A DNA stretch of 34,775 nucleotides from Thermoproteota archaeon (GTDB lineage: Archaea > Korarchaeota > Korarchaeia > Korarchaeales > Korarchaeaceae): NCBI GenBank assembly GCA_015522685.1, contig WALU01000048.1, positions 1-34,775 on the forward strand, in the 5' to 3' direction. The notes under the pieces are model-generated. The model searched no databases and was not told the origin of the DNA. It saw nothing but the letters and a program-made list of their open reading frames with translations. This document shows positions 8,033-16,986 of the stretch, piece by piece. A program made the translations under genes and the position numbers. Position 1 is the stretch's first letter. Every line of letters begins with the position of its first letter.

Positions 8033-10747
8033 ATGGGTCTAGGAGATCCTATAGAAATAAAATTCCTCATTGATAGAGGTTATGTGAGGAAGAAATGCCC
8101 TAAATGTGGCGAGTATTTCTGGACGCTGGATCCAGACAGAGAAACTTGTGGTGAAGCTCCTTGCGAACCTTATTCCTTCATAGGAAGAAGAATATCGGAT
8201 AAGAGCTTAGATGAAGTAAGAGAAGATTTCTTAAGGTTCATGGAATCTAAAGGGCATACAAGAATAGGTAGATATCCTGTCATAGCCAGATGGAGGGATG
8301 ATCTTTTTCTCACAAGCGCTTCTATAGTTGATTTTCAGCCTTTTATAACAGCAGGCCTCGTTCCACCTCCAGCAAATCCTCTCACCATATCGCAGCCATG
8401 CATTAGGCTAAAGGATGTAGATAAGGTAGGACCGACAATGGGCAGGCATCTCACTATATTTGAGATGATGGCCCATCATGCTTTTAACTCCAAAGAGAAG
8501 TTTATTTACTGGAAAGACAGGACCGTTGAACTCTTTCATGAGTATGCAACTCGAGTTCTGGGAATACCTGAAGAAGAGATAATCTACAAGGAGGGAATAT
8601 GGAAAGGAGGAGGTAATGCAGGGCCTGATCTAGAACCGATAGTTAGAGGGTTGGAGATAGCCACACTAGTTTTCATGGAATACAGAGGTGAGGACGGGAA
8701 ATATGTGCCAATGGATACCAAAGTGGTGGATACGGGATATGGCCTCGAGAGAATAACTTGGCTTCTAAGAGGAGATCCTACCGGATTTCATTCGGTTTAT
8801 GGTACCCTAGTTGATGAATTCCTGTCTGAACTAGGCATAGAGCAAATCGATGGTAGTCTGCTTAACAAATACTCAGAGGTATCCTCTATCTTAAGAGAAC
8901 TCGAGAAAGGTGAGAGAGTAGATACTCTTAGGAGGAAAGTGGCTGATATACTGGGAGTGGATTTCTCCTACCTCGACTCTAAGATAGGACCCTTGGAGAG
9001 GGCCTTCGCATTGCTCGATCATACCAAGGCCATAGCCTTCATGCTCGCCGATGGCCTAGTCCCTTCTAACGTAAACGAAGGCTACTTGGGAAGGTTGCTT
9101 ATAAGGAGATCACTTAAAATCCTCAGACTCCTTGGATCAGAGATACCTCTATCGGAATTTGTTGCAAAACAGGTCGGCTTTTGGTCCAGAGAGGGCTTCC
9201 CAGAGCTGGAGGATGCTCTCGGTAGAATCGTGGAGATAACGAACCTCGAAGAGAAGAGGTACAGTGAGATATTAATGAAAGGAGAGGGCATTGTTAGGGA
9301 CATTGTAAGGAGTAAGAAGAAACTGAAGCTGGAAGATCTAATAATGCTCTATGATTCGCACGGAGTTCCTCCTGAATTACTTCAAAATTTGGCTAATAGC
9401 CTCGGAGTAGACGTTGAAATTCCAGATAACTTCTATGAGCTAATAGCTGCTAGACATGAATCTAAAAAGCCAGAAGCTCCAAAGCTACCCTCATTCATCG
9501 ATCAACTGGATAATTATCCTCCTACAAGGCTCCTCTATTATCAAGATCCCTACAAGATGGAGTTCAATGCTACGGTAGTAGGGCATATAAATGGCATGGT
9601 GATTCTAGATTCAACGGCCTTCTACCCGGAGGGCGGTGGACAGCCAAGTGATGTAGGCAAACTTATTTGGAGCAATGGAATCGCAGAAGTATCTAAGGTT
9701 GAGAAATATAAGGGAAGAATACTTCACAAAGTAAGTGAGCTACCCTCTGTAGGAGAAAGGATACATGGCAAGGTAGATGAAGCTAAGAGACTTGCAAGAA
9801 TGAGGCACCACACTGCAACTCATATAATTTTAGAAGCTGCAAAGCAAGTACTGGGCTCTCATGTTTGGCAATGGGGCGCTCAAAAGGGAGATGAAGAAAG
9901 CAGGCTGGATATTACCCACTATAAACCAATATCTGCTGATGAATTGAAGGAGATAGAGATTCTGGCTAATGAGGCAGTTATGAAAAACATTCCGGTTAGG
10001 GCCTTCTGGCTCCTTAGAACGGATGCTGAAAAGAGATATGGCTTCATATTATATCAAGGAGGAGTAGTCCCCAATTCCGTCCTCAGGATAGTAGATATAG
10101 AAGGATTTAACGTCCAGGCATGTGGAGGGACCCATGTTAAGAGAACAGGAGACGTTGGGGTTATAAAGATATGGAGAGCTAGGAGAATACAGGATGGCGT
10201 GGTAAGACTTGTATTCTCAGCCGGGAAGCCAGCTGTAAAGAGATTGATTGGTGCCTACTCTAACCTAAAAGAGATTGCCAATGAACTGGGGGTAGATGAG
10301 GAAAATGTGGCCGAGACGTTCAGTAATGCTATGAAAGAGCTTAGGGATTTAAGGAGAGAAGTCAGGAAGCATAAGAGAGAGCTTGAGGAAACTAGAATAA
10401 AGCAAGCATTATCTCAACCTAAACTCGTTGGGAACTACAATGTTTCTGAAGTAGAACTAGTCTATCTAAGCTTGGATGACGGTATAAAGATAGCTGACAA
10501 GCTAGCTGGCAGTGAAGAGAGGATTATAATCCTCAAGAAGCTTGGAGGCAATAGAGCAATGATAGCTCTTCTAGTAACAGGAGGCTTGGACTCGAGAATT
10601 CATGCAGGTAATCTAGTTAAGGGAGTCACAGGAGATCTCGGAGGCGGTGGTGGAGGAAACTCAAGGCTTGGTAGAGGATCTATACCAAAGGAGAAGCTTG
10701 CTCGCTTCATAGAGGTGATCCTTAAACGATTAGGAGGGAGCTTATAG
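8033..10747 (+). CDS. alaS: Alanyl-tRNA synthetase, archaeal type
   Basis: AlaRS charges tRNA-Ala and clears mischarged Ser/Gly. The archaeal form has an N-terminal zinc knuckle, seen here as C22-x2-C25 with C39 and C44. The class II catalytic core follows (GRYPVIARWRDD, GPTMGRHLTIFEM, DTGYGLERI). The editing domain shows HHTATH at residues 592-597 and CGGTH at 697-701, its zinc ligands. The C-terminal DHHA1/oligomerisation domain ends with a Gly-rich motif (GDLGGGGGGNSRLGRG). The length of 904 aa is normal for archaea. The gene lies 47 nt after rpl12, a conserved archaeal pairing, and has a GAGG site before its ATG. Confidence 0.98.
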   Translation: MGLGDPIEIKFLIDRGYVRKKCPKCGEYFWTLDPDRETCGEAPCEPYSFIGRRISDKSLDEVREDFLRFMESKGHTRIGRYPVIARWRDDLFLTSASIVDFQPFITAGLVPPPANPLTISQPCIRLKDVDKVGPTMGRHLTIFEMMAHHAFNSKEKFIYWKDRTVELFHEYATRVLGIPEEEIIYKEGIWKGGGNAGPDLEPIVRGLEIATLVFMEYRGEDGKYVPMDTKVVDTGYGLERITWLLRGDPTGFHSVYGTLVDEFLSELGIEQIDGSLLNKYSEVSSILRELEKGERVDTLRRKVADILGVDFSYLDSKIGPLERAFALLDHTKAIAFMLADGLVPSNVNEGYLGRLLIRRSLKILRLLGSEIPLSEFVAKQVGFWSREGFPELEDALGRIVEITNLEEKRYSEILMKGEGIVRDIVRSKKKLKLEDLIMLYDSHGVPPELLQNLANSLGVDVEIPDNFYELIAARHESKKPEAPKLPSFIDQLDNYPPTRLLYYQDPYKMEFNATVVGHINGMVILDSTAFYPEGGGQPSDVGKLIWSNGIAEVSKVEKYKGRILHKVSELPSVGERIHGKVDEAKRLARMRHHTATHIILEAAKQVLGSHVWQWGAQKGDEESRLDITHYKPISADELKEIEILANEAVMKNIPVRAFWLLRTDAEKRYGFILYQGGVVPNSVLRIVDIEGFNVQACGGTHVKRTGDVGVIKIWRARRIQDGVVRLVFSAGKPAVKRLIGAYSNLKEIANELGVDEENVAETFSNAMKELRDLRREVRKHKRELEETRIKQALSQPKLVGNYNVSEVELVYLSLDDGIKIADKLAGSEERIIILKKLGGNRAMIALLVTGGLDSRIHAGNLVKGVTGDLGGGGGGNSRLGRGSIPKEKLARFIEVILKRLGGSL

Positions 10748-10761
10748 AGGAGGCATCCCCG

Positions 10762-11415
10762 CTGGTTTATCTCCTCTTCATTTTAGGCTTTCCTGATGCT
10801 ATAGAGATAACTGCAAGGAGGCTATCCCTGAACAAGAGGGAGGCTATAGCTCTATCCAAGTTAGTAAGGTCTCCCCGCGAGTCCCTTAGGAACTCACTCA
10901 AAGTCGCTCCTCTATCCTGCGCTTCAGATAAGGATCTTGGAATAGATGGTTTCAACGTTCTAATAACAGTAGAAAGCGCTCTTCAGGGAAAACCTGTGTA
11001 TACATGCTCAGATGGATTAGTTAGAGATCTTAGCCTAGCTTATTCGTCGTATAAACCATCAGACAGATTTGAGGAGGTTACTAAGATGTTAAGAGAGCTC
11101 CTAGCTGAAATCAAGCCTAAGCCTAGATCAGCGACTCTGTATCTAGATGCCCCTATATCCAAAAGCGGGCTTATGGCTCTCCATATGAGGAAGATCCTTG
11201 ATATAAAGGTAGTTACATCGAAGCATGTAGATTCCGATCTACTAAAGCATGAGGTGGTGGCTAGCAGTGATTCCTTAGTGATCTCAAAGGCTAAATGTAT
11301 AGTTGACTTGCCTAGAGAGATTTTAAGGAGAGTCAATATATCTCCGATACCATTATTTCCATCTAATGGTCTGGTTGAGGGGTTGATACTTGATAGATCT
11401 TCCAAGGACAGTTGA
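10762..11415 (+). CDS. DUF434 (COG2454) protein with a probable CTG start
   Basis: The frame contains the family core, GIDGFNVLITVESALQGKP followed by VYTCSDGLVRDLS, and runs to the stop at 11413-11415. The biochemical role of DUF434 is unknown; the acidic residues suggest a nuclease-like or nucleotide-binding fold, which is only a guess. The first ATG/GTG/TTG in frame is GTG 10996, in the middle of the conserved core, while the frame stays open and family-like back to 10726. A strong GAGGAGG site at 10747-10753 sits 8 nt before CTG 10762, so I place the start there. ATA 10744 or ATT 10729 are less likely. It starts just past the alaS stop and its last 26 bases overlap mtnA. Confidence 0.75.
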   Translation: MVYLLFILGFPDAIEITARRLSLNKREAIALSKLVRSPRESLRNSLKVAPLSCASDKDLGIDGFNVLITVESALQGKPVYTCSDGLVRDLSLAYSSYKPSDRFEEVTKMLRELLAEIKPKPRSATLYLDAPISKSGLMALHMRKILDIKVVTSKHVDSDLLKHEVVASSDSLVISKAKCIVDLPREILRRVNISPIPLFPSNGLVEGLILDRSSKDS

Positions 11416-12421
11416 TTTTGATGGAAACAAGGTCATTCTAGTAGATCAAAGGAAGCTTCCAGAAAAACTTTCATTCTTGGAATGTGAAAGCGTGGATTGT
11501 GTGGCAAACGCCATAAAAAGCATGGCTGTTAGAGGAGCCCCTGCGATAGGAGCCGCCGCAGCCTTTGGTATGGCCCTCTATGCATCTAGGTTCGAAAGTG
11601 GTAGGGAGAATTTCCTGAGTGGATTGAAGACGGTAGCGGAAAAATTAAAATCGACTAGACCTACGGCTTACAACCTATTTTGGGCTGTAGACCGAGTTAT
11701 TAGCAGTATTAAAGGAGCAACTGATCTAGACGAGATGAAGCGTAGGGTATTAGAGGGAGCTAGGAGAATCGCTGAGGAAGATGTTGAGAGCAATAGGAAG
11801 ATAGGAGAGAATGGATATAGACTGATAAAGGAGGGATATAGGGTTATGACTATATGCAACGCTGGCTCATTGGCTACAGTATGGTATGGCACTGCTACAG
11901 CGCCTATGTATAGAGCTCATGAGGAAGGAATAGAATTCAAGGTAATAGCCTTGGAGACAAGACCAGTACTTCAAGGAGCTAGAATAACTGCTTTTGAATT
12001 AAACAGAGCTGGTATCCCAGTTAAGCTCATAGTGGATGGGGCAGCAGGCTATGTCATGTCCAATCTAGGTGTAGATCTAGCGATAACTGGAGCCGATAGG
12101 ATACTAGCAGATGGTACGACATTTAATAAGATAGGGACCTACTCACTTTCAATTCTAGCAAAAGAGCATGGAGTCCCCTTCTATGTAGCAGCTCCTACAT
12201 CGACGTTTGATCTTAAATCGAAACCTAAGGATGTGAGAATAGAAATGAGGGACCCTAAGGAGGTTGCCTTCATAGGGAACAAGAGGATAGCTCCCGAGGG
12301 AGTGGAAATACTTAATCCTGCATTCGATAGAACTCCTCCAGAGAACATAACTGGAATAATAACTGAAAAAGGAGTAATAATGGGATCGTTGGCAGAAAAA
12401 ATTAATAGACTGCTGAAATGA
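11390..12421 (+). CDS. mtnA: S-methyl-5-thioribose-1-phosphate isomerase (MtnA/aIF2B-like)
   Basis: The eIF2B-alpha/beta/delta-like fold is plain (MAVRGAPAIGAAAAFGMALY; ETRPVLQGARITAFEL). The M1Pi catalytic Cys is C156, in CNAGSLATVWYGTA, and the catalytic Asp is D236, in ITGADRI. It converts 5-methylthioribose-1-phosphate to the ribulose form in methionine salvage; archaeal homologues can also isomerise ribose-1,5-bisphosphate, but the RGAPAIG N-terminal motif favours M1Pi. The length (343 aa) is typical. The TTG start has a GAGGGG site 7 nt upstream, inside the end of the DUF434 gene, suggesting coupled translation. Confidence 0.9.
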   Translation: MIDLPRTVDFDGNKVILVDQRKLPEKLSFLECESVDCVANAIKSMAVRGAPAIGAAAAFGMALYASRFESGRENFLSGLKTVAEKLKSTRPTAYNLFWAVDRVISSIKGATDLDEMKRRVLEGARRIAEEDVESNRKIGENGYRLIKEGYRVMTICNAGSLATVWYGTATAPMYRAHEEGIEFKVIALETRPVLQGARITAFELNRAGIPVKLIVDGAAGYVMSNLGVDLAITGADRILADGTTFNKIGTYSLSILAKEHGVPFYVAAPTSTFDLKSKPKDVRIEMRDPKEVAFIGNKRIAPEGVEILNPAFDRTPPENITGIITEKGVIMGSLAEKINRLLK

Positions 12422-13420
12422 TCAGCTGAATCCTGGAGGTCTTACTTTGATGACCTCCTTATTCATTAAAGTTGGGGGTACCTCACCATTTAGGAATGCT
12501 ATGAGATTCTTAGCTACTATTTCGGCCATCTTAGATCTGGTCTCATAACTAGCGCTTGCTGCATGAGGTGTCAGCACAACATTATTTAACTGGAGGAGAG
12601 GATCATCAGAAGGTATAGGCTCTTGCTCAAAGACATCTAGGCCTGCTCCAGCGATCCATCCTTCTTTTAACGCCTTGTAGAGAGCCTTTTGATCTACAAC
12701 TTTACCTCTAGATGTATTTATTAGGAAGGCAGTTGGCTTCATTTTCCTAAATTGCCCCTCTCCCATTAGGTGATAGGTCTCTGGAGTTAGTGGAACGTGA
12801 AGGGATATGAAGTCTGATCCCTCAAGCAATTTATCCATATCAGCATACTCAACCCCAAGCTCCTTCTCGAGATCTTCTCTTCTTGTTGCATCATAGTAAA
12901 GCACTCTCATTCCAAACCCTTTGGCCCTTTTGGCTACAGCGCTGCCAATTCTCCCCATTCCTACGATTCCCAAGGTTCTCTCATAAATATCCGCTCCTAT
13001 CATCATCAAGGGATGCCAGCCGACCTTCCACTTTCTATTTCTGATGTATCTATCCGCTTCTACGACTCTCCTAGCCACTGCAAGCATTAGAGCAAATGTG
13101 AAGTCTGCTACGGTCTTAGTTAGTACCCCTGGAGTGTTTGTGACATAAATTCCTCTTTTTGTGGCTTCCTTTATGTCTATATTATCATATCCCACAGCAT
13201 ACTGCGAAACTATCCTGAGCTTAGGAGCCGCATCAAATACCTCGACATCTATAGGATCTGTCAGAAGAGAGACAAGAGCATCCGAATCTCTAACTCTCTC
13301 TATAATTACGCTCTTAGGTGGAGGAGCCTCATCAGTCCATAGATTGACATCGAAAAATTCCTTTATCTTAGAGAGGCCTCTCTCCGGTATTTCTCTAGTA
13401 ATGAAGACCTTGGGCTTCAT
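12422..13420 (-). CDS. gyaR: Glyoxylate/hydroxypyruvate reductase (D-2-hydroxyacid dehydrogenase)
   Basis: This cytosolic NAD(P)H-dependent enzyme reduces glyoxylate to glycolate (or hydroxypyruvate to D-glycerate). It shows the Rossmann motif GMGRIG at 154-159 and catalytic R238 (INTSRGK), E267 (DVFEQEP) and H286 (TPHAAS). It is 332 aa, close to thermococcal GyaR, and lacks the regulatory ACT domain of serA-type PGDH. SQYAVGYDNID is the usual substrate-loop motif. It is transcribed convergently to mtnA and the two stop codons abut, TGA on one strand and TCA on the other, with no spacer. Substrate preference within the family cannot be read from sequence alone. Confidence 0.9.
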   Translation of the reverse strand: MKPKVFITREIPERGLSKIKEFFDVNLWTDEAPPPKSVIIERVRDSDALVSLLTDPIDVEVFDAAPKLRIVSQYAVGYDNIDIKEATKRGIYVTNTPGVLTKTVADFTFALMLAVARRVVEADRYIRNRKWKVGWHPLMMIGADIYERTLGIVGMGRIGSAVAKRAKGFGMRVLYYDATRREDLEKELGVEYADMDKLLEGSDFISLHVPLTPETYHLMGEGQFRKMKPTAFLINTSRGKVVDQKALYKALKEGWIAGAGLDVFEQEPIPSDDPLLQLNNVVLTPHAASASYETRSKMAEIVAKNLIAFLNGEVPPTLMNKEVIKVRPPGFS

Positions 13421-13425
13421 CGGAT

Positions 13426-13445
13426 CGCCTTATTAATTTAAGGCG
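13426..13445 (-). promoter_or_regulatory. Inverted repeat (possible operator) upstream of the glyoxylate reductase gene
   Basis: Seven-base arms CGCCTTA and TAAGGCG flank a 6-nt AT core. The repeat lies 6-25 nt before the ATG. With the likely TATA box GATTAAAAG (complement of 13451-13459), the predicted transcription start falls inside it, where a repressor would block initiation. Confidence 0.4.
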
Positions 13446-13568
13446 GAAAGCTTTTAATCAATTTCTTCCAGGAGATAGTCAATTATTTTTAAGGCTGCAT
13501 AATCGAGAACTTGGTGATCAGTATTTAGATTTGAACCTGAGAAGGAGGAAGGCAATCAGGAGTATAAA

Positions 13569-15098
13569 TTGAGACTCAATCCTAAATCTGAAGATCGCAT
13601 AATAAAACTGGCCACTCAACTGAATTACAGGCTAAATGAAGGAGGGGGGGAAGCATTTTATGAGCTTGGGATATCTAATGATGGTCTTCCAGTTGGTATA
13701 ACAGAGGAGGAAGCAAGAAGATCGCTTGAGATCATAGACAGAATTGTTGAAAGCTTAGGCGCTAAATATATGATAGTTAGAAAGGAGAAGGCTACAAGGG
13801 GATATGTATATGAACTACTCATAAGAAAAACAATAGATGTGCCTCCGATTCAGATATCCGTCGTGATGCTCGGAAACGTGGATGCTGGTAAATCAACCCT
13901 TAAGGGAGTTCTAGTATCAGGGATGCTAGATGACGGCGATGGCTTAGCTATGAGCCAAGTAGCTAGATACTTACATGAGCTTAAGTTCAGAAGGTCTTCA
14001 TCAATCACTTATCATATACTCGGGTTTGATGATCTTGGAGCATCAGTTAACGATGGACTTCAAGGCTATAATGAATCAGGAATCTATCTAAGATCATCAA
14101 AAGTTATTGTTTTGGTCGACCTAGCCGGCCATGAAAGGTACCTTAAAACGACGCTGAAAGGGATCTTAGGGTCAATTCCCGACTATGCAGCCTTGATAGT
14201 TGCAGGGAACGCTGGACCAATAGGTAGCTTCAGAGAGCACCTAGGAATCTCTGTAGCTCTGGGCATTCCTTCCTTTATCGTAATCACAAAGATAGATATG
14301 ACACCTAAGGAAGTACTCTCCTCCAATATAAGAAAAGCAACAGAGATACTTAAGCTTCCAGGCGTGAATAAAATACCTTTTCCCGTGAAAAGTGAGAACG
14401 ATTGCGCTATAGCAGCTAGAAATATGCCTCATGGAAGAGTAGTTCCTATATTTCTCATATCAAATGTAACTGGCGAAGGATTGGATCTACTTAAGAGATT
14501 CCTGAATCTCCTTCCTCCGAGATTGAATTGGTCTGATAAGGGAAAGGAGAAGTTTCTAACGTATGTGGATGACAAGTTTAATGTGTCTGGAGTAGGTGTT
14601 GTAGTCTCTGGATTAGTTGAATCAGGATCTCTCTCAATAGGCCAGAGAGCTTTGCTCGGCCCATTCGATGATGGGAGCTTCAGGACAGTGAGAGTGAAGT
14701 CTATCCATGTTAGCAGAGTCTCTGTGGAAAGGGCTACAGCAGGCCAATTTGCAACATTCGCAATAACTAACGTAGAATATGAGGAAGTAAGAAAAGGAAT
14801 GGTTCTTCTCAATATAGATTCTAAGCCTAGAGCTGTAAGAATTTTCAAGGCAAGCATAAGAGTGCTTCACCATCCAACGACAATAAAGGTCGGATACGAA
14901 CCAGTTATACAACTTAGAACTATAAGACAGCCGATTAGGTTAATTCAATCCCCTAGGCCATTCCTCAGGACTGGAGATAAAGCAGAAGTAGTCTTTAAGT
15001 TCATAAGAAGACCTGAATATATTAGAGCAGGAGATACATTTGTTTTCAGGGAAGGTAAGACGAAAGGTCTCGGCGAGATAACTAAAATATTGGAGTAG
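13569..15098 (+). CDS. GTPBP1/GTPBP2-like translational GTPase (COG5258)
   Basis: This is an EF-Tu-superfamily GTPase of the GTPBP1/GP-1 group. A ~95-residue N-terminal region precedes the G domain: G1 GNVDAGKST 102-110, G3 DLAGHERY from D184, G4 TKID 240-243. Two beta-barrel domains follow (about 330-509), like EF-Tu domains 2 and 3. Eukaryotic relatives act in ribosome rescue and mRNA turnover; the archaeal role is not settled. The TTG start is backed by an AGGAG site 6 nt upstream, and there is no ATG between the in-frame stop at 13515 and the conserved region. A ~50-nt leader follows a TATA-like box near 13483. The helicase gene follows 6 nt downstream. Confidence 0.9.
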   Translation: MRLNPKSEDRIIKLATQLNYRLNEGGGEAFYELGISNDGLPVGITEEEARRSLEIIDRIVESLGAKYMIVRKEKATRGYVYELLIRKTIDVPPIQISVVMLGNVDAGKSTLKGVLVSGMLDDGDGLAMSQVARYLHELKFRRSSSITYHILGFDDLGASVNDGLQGYNESGIYLRSSKVIVLVDLAGHERYLKTTLKGILGSIPDYAALIVAGNAGPIGSFREHLGISVALGIPSFIVITKIDMTPKEVLSSNIRKATEILKLPGVNKIPFPVKSENDCAIAARNMPHGRVVPIFLISNVTGEGLDLLKRFLNLLPPRLNWSDKGKEKFLTYVDDKFNVSGVGVVVSGLVESGSLSIGQRALLGPFDDGSFRTVRVKSIHVSRVSVERATAGQFATFAITNVEYEEVRKGMVLLNIDSKPRAVRIFKASIRVLHHPTTIKVGYEPVIQLRTIRQPIRLIQSPRPFLRTGDKAEVVFKFIRRPEYIRAGDTFVFREGKTKGLGEITKILE

Positions 15099-15104
15099 AG
15101 AATC

Positions 15105-16964
15105 TTGAAGATAAAAATAGCTGGAAGGATATATGAGAGGTCCATCCCTGAGGGAAAGTTTTCTATCATAAAGGAAAAAGTGAAATCTGTATGTAAATTT
15201 GAGCCTAAAATGAAAACATGGGTTTTTGACCCTAGAAAAGCAATATGTAGAGACTCTGACATACTCATGGAATTTGGAGTTCCTAGTAATGTAATCAAGT
15301 CTGAGATAGAGAAATTCAAGGGTAAGGTCAAGAAGCTGCTCATAGAGAGGATGAAAAGAGGACAGTTCGCTTTTATACCTTGTAAGGAGGTAAGAGACCC
15401 ATTTAAGATAGATGAAGAATTTTCTATCATAGACTTGAATGATATTACAAGATTGATATCGAAGGAAGGGCCCATTAAGGCATATGAAAAAGTGATCAAC
15501 TCGATTAATGGCTACTATCTGGAGGATCACCTGAGAAAAATTGAAAATCTATTTTCCCTGAAGAAGGAGATATTACTAAAAGATAATGAAAAGAATATGC
15601 TTATACATATACCCTATTCAGAAGAATCTATCCTTAATGATTTAGAGAAGATATCCAAGATAAAATATTATGTTAAAACTCTGAAGGAAATTCATGTTAG
15701 AAAAATAAATATATTAAGGAAGAGGGATGATGTCATATTTGAAGCACCTTTCTTCCTCTTCTACAAAATCAGGGAGATAGCAGCTACCCATGGTTATGAA
15801 TTGAAAGATGAAGTGAAGTGGCCGGAGGAGGATGTAGCTCTCTATAGGAATTTTTCCTTATATAACTTTCAGAAGGATGCAGTTGATAGATGGGAGGATA
15901 ATGGGAGATTTGGCACGGTAGTCATGCCTACGGGCGCGGGGAAAACATATGTAGGTCTGGAAGCGTTATTCAGAACATCTAAAAATGCTCTTATATGCGT
16001 AGTAACTGAAGAGCTAGCTAAGCAATGGTCTGAATTGATAAAAGAGAAGCTTTCTTATTCCCCGGGGATATTTACAGGCAGAAAAAAAGAGTTAAAGCCC
16101 ATAACCGTGGGAATATACAACTCAATAGCTAAACATATCAATGAGCTTTATGATCACTTCTCCCTTATAATATTCGATGAAGTCCACCATGTACCGGCTT
16201 CAACTTTCAAAGAAGTGGCATTTCTGTCTAAAGCTAAGTATAGACTCGGTCTCTCGGCTACACCGGAGAGAGCCGATGGTAACAATCATTTGATTTTCTT
16301 AACATCAGGGAATGTGGTATATAAAGTTGACTATGAGAAGCTACTCAAAATGGGCTTCTTATCCCCTCTGAGGCATCATGTGATCTATGTGGAGCTATCA
16401 GAGAAAGAAAAGAGATCTATGTCAAAGGAAATTATGCTAGCAAGGGATGATGAGAGAAGGCTGATTGAGAAGAAGTATGCCCTTAAAGCTAGGGCTAAGG
16501 TGGATAAAGTGATGGAGCTCCTTCGCAACCTTAAGGGGAGAAGAATATTGATATTCACTGAATACATTGGTCAGGCAGAGGAGATATATAAAAAGGCTAA
16601 AGAGAGAGGCTATAAAGTCGAATTACTTATAGGAAAAACTGTAGGCAGATCTAAGATATTTGATAAGTTTAGGAAGGGAGAAGTTAATGTGATCGTGACA
16701 ACTAGGGTCTTGGATGAGGGGATAGATGTACCTGATGCTGATGTCGCTATAATAGTAAGCGGGTCTGGGTCAAAGAGGCAAATGGCCCAGAGAGTTGGTA
16801 GGATAATTAGGAGAAGCCCTAGAAAGATAGCTGATGTTTATGAGCTGGTAACGAAGGGTACTATAGAAGAAATTCTCTCTAAAATTAGGAGGAGAGGCCT
16901 TCCCTCATATAAAAGAAGAGGGGCGCGAAGTTTTAATTCATTATATCCTCCCAAAGTCAGCTGA
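15105..16964 (+). CDS. Superfamily 2 helicase, XPB/Rad25-like
   Basis: A DNA-dependent ATPase/helicase with motif I MPTGAGKT at 274-281, motif II DEVH at 358-361, motif III LSATP near 383, and motif VI QRVGRIIR at 562-569. The first ~250 residues are Lys/Ile/Glu-rich with no domain I can name; at 619 aa it is longer than typical archaeal XPB (about 450-500). XPB homologues work in nucleotide excision repair or transcription, often with the nuclease Bax1, which is not encoded next to it here. The start is TTG with a GGAG site 9 nt upstream. A 6-nt gap from the GTPase gene makes an operon likely. Confidence 0.85.
   Translation: MKIKIAGRIYERSIPEGKFSIIKEKVKSVCKFEPKMKTWVFDPRKAICRDSDILMEFGVPSNVIKSEIEKFKGKVKKLLIERMKRGQFAFIPCKEVRDPFKIDEEFSIIDLNDITRLISKEGPIKAYEKVINSINGYYLEDHLRKIENLFSLKKEILLKDNEKNMLIHIPYSEESILNDLEKISKIKYYVKTLKEIHVRKINILRKRDDVIFEAPFFLFYKIREIAATHGYELKDEVKWPEEDVALYRNFSLYNFQKDAVDRWEDNGRFGTVVMPTGAGKTYVGLEALFRTSKNALICVVTEELAKQWSELIKEKLSYSPGIFTGRKKELKPITVGIYNSIAKHINELYDHFSLIIFDEVHHVPASTFKEVAFLSKAKYRLGLSATPERADGNNHLIFLTSGNVVYKVDYEKLLKMGFLSPLRHHVIYVELSEKEKRSMSKEIMLARDDERRLIEKKYALKARAKVDKVMELLRNLKGRRILIFTEYIGQAEEIYKKAKERGYKVELLIGKTVGRSKIFDKFRKGEVNVIVTTRVLDEGIDVPDADVAIIVSGSGSKRQMAQRVGRIIRRSPRKIADVYELVTKGTIEEILSKIRRRGLPSYKRRGARSFNSLYPPKVS
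16930..16950 (+). promoter_or_regulatory. TATA-like promoter for feoAB inside the end of the helicase gene
   Basis: An AT-rich stretch (TTTTAATTCATTATATCC) lies 22-40 nt before the possible GTG/ATG starts of feoA, so feoAB may be transcribed separately from the helicase. Confidence 0.35.
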
Positions 16965-16986
16965 ACCTAGTGTGGGGAAGGAGATC

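Noticed and set aside
13500-13568. C/D-box-like pair (GTGATCA and CTGA) in the leader of the GTPase gene
   Set aside because: The C box has a mismatch and no matching D'/C' pair was found; such weak matches occur by chance.
14940-15530. Long minus-strand open frames (184-196 codons) opposite the end of the GTPase and the start of the helicase
   Set aside because: They lie fully antisense to two well-supported genes, overlap each other in different frames, and have no family-like motif.
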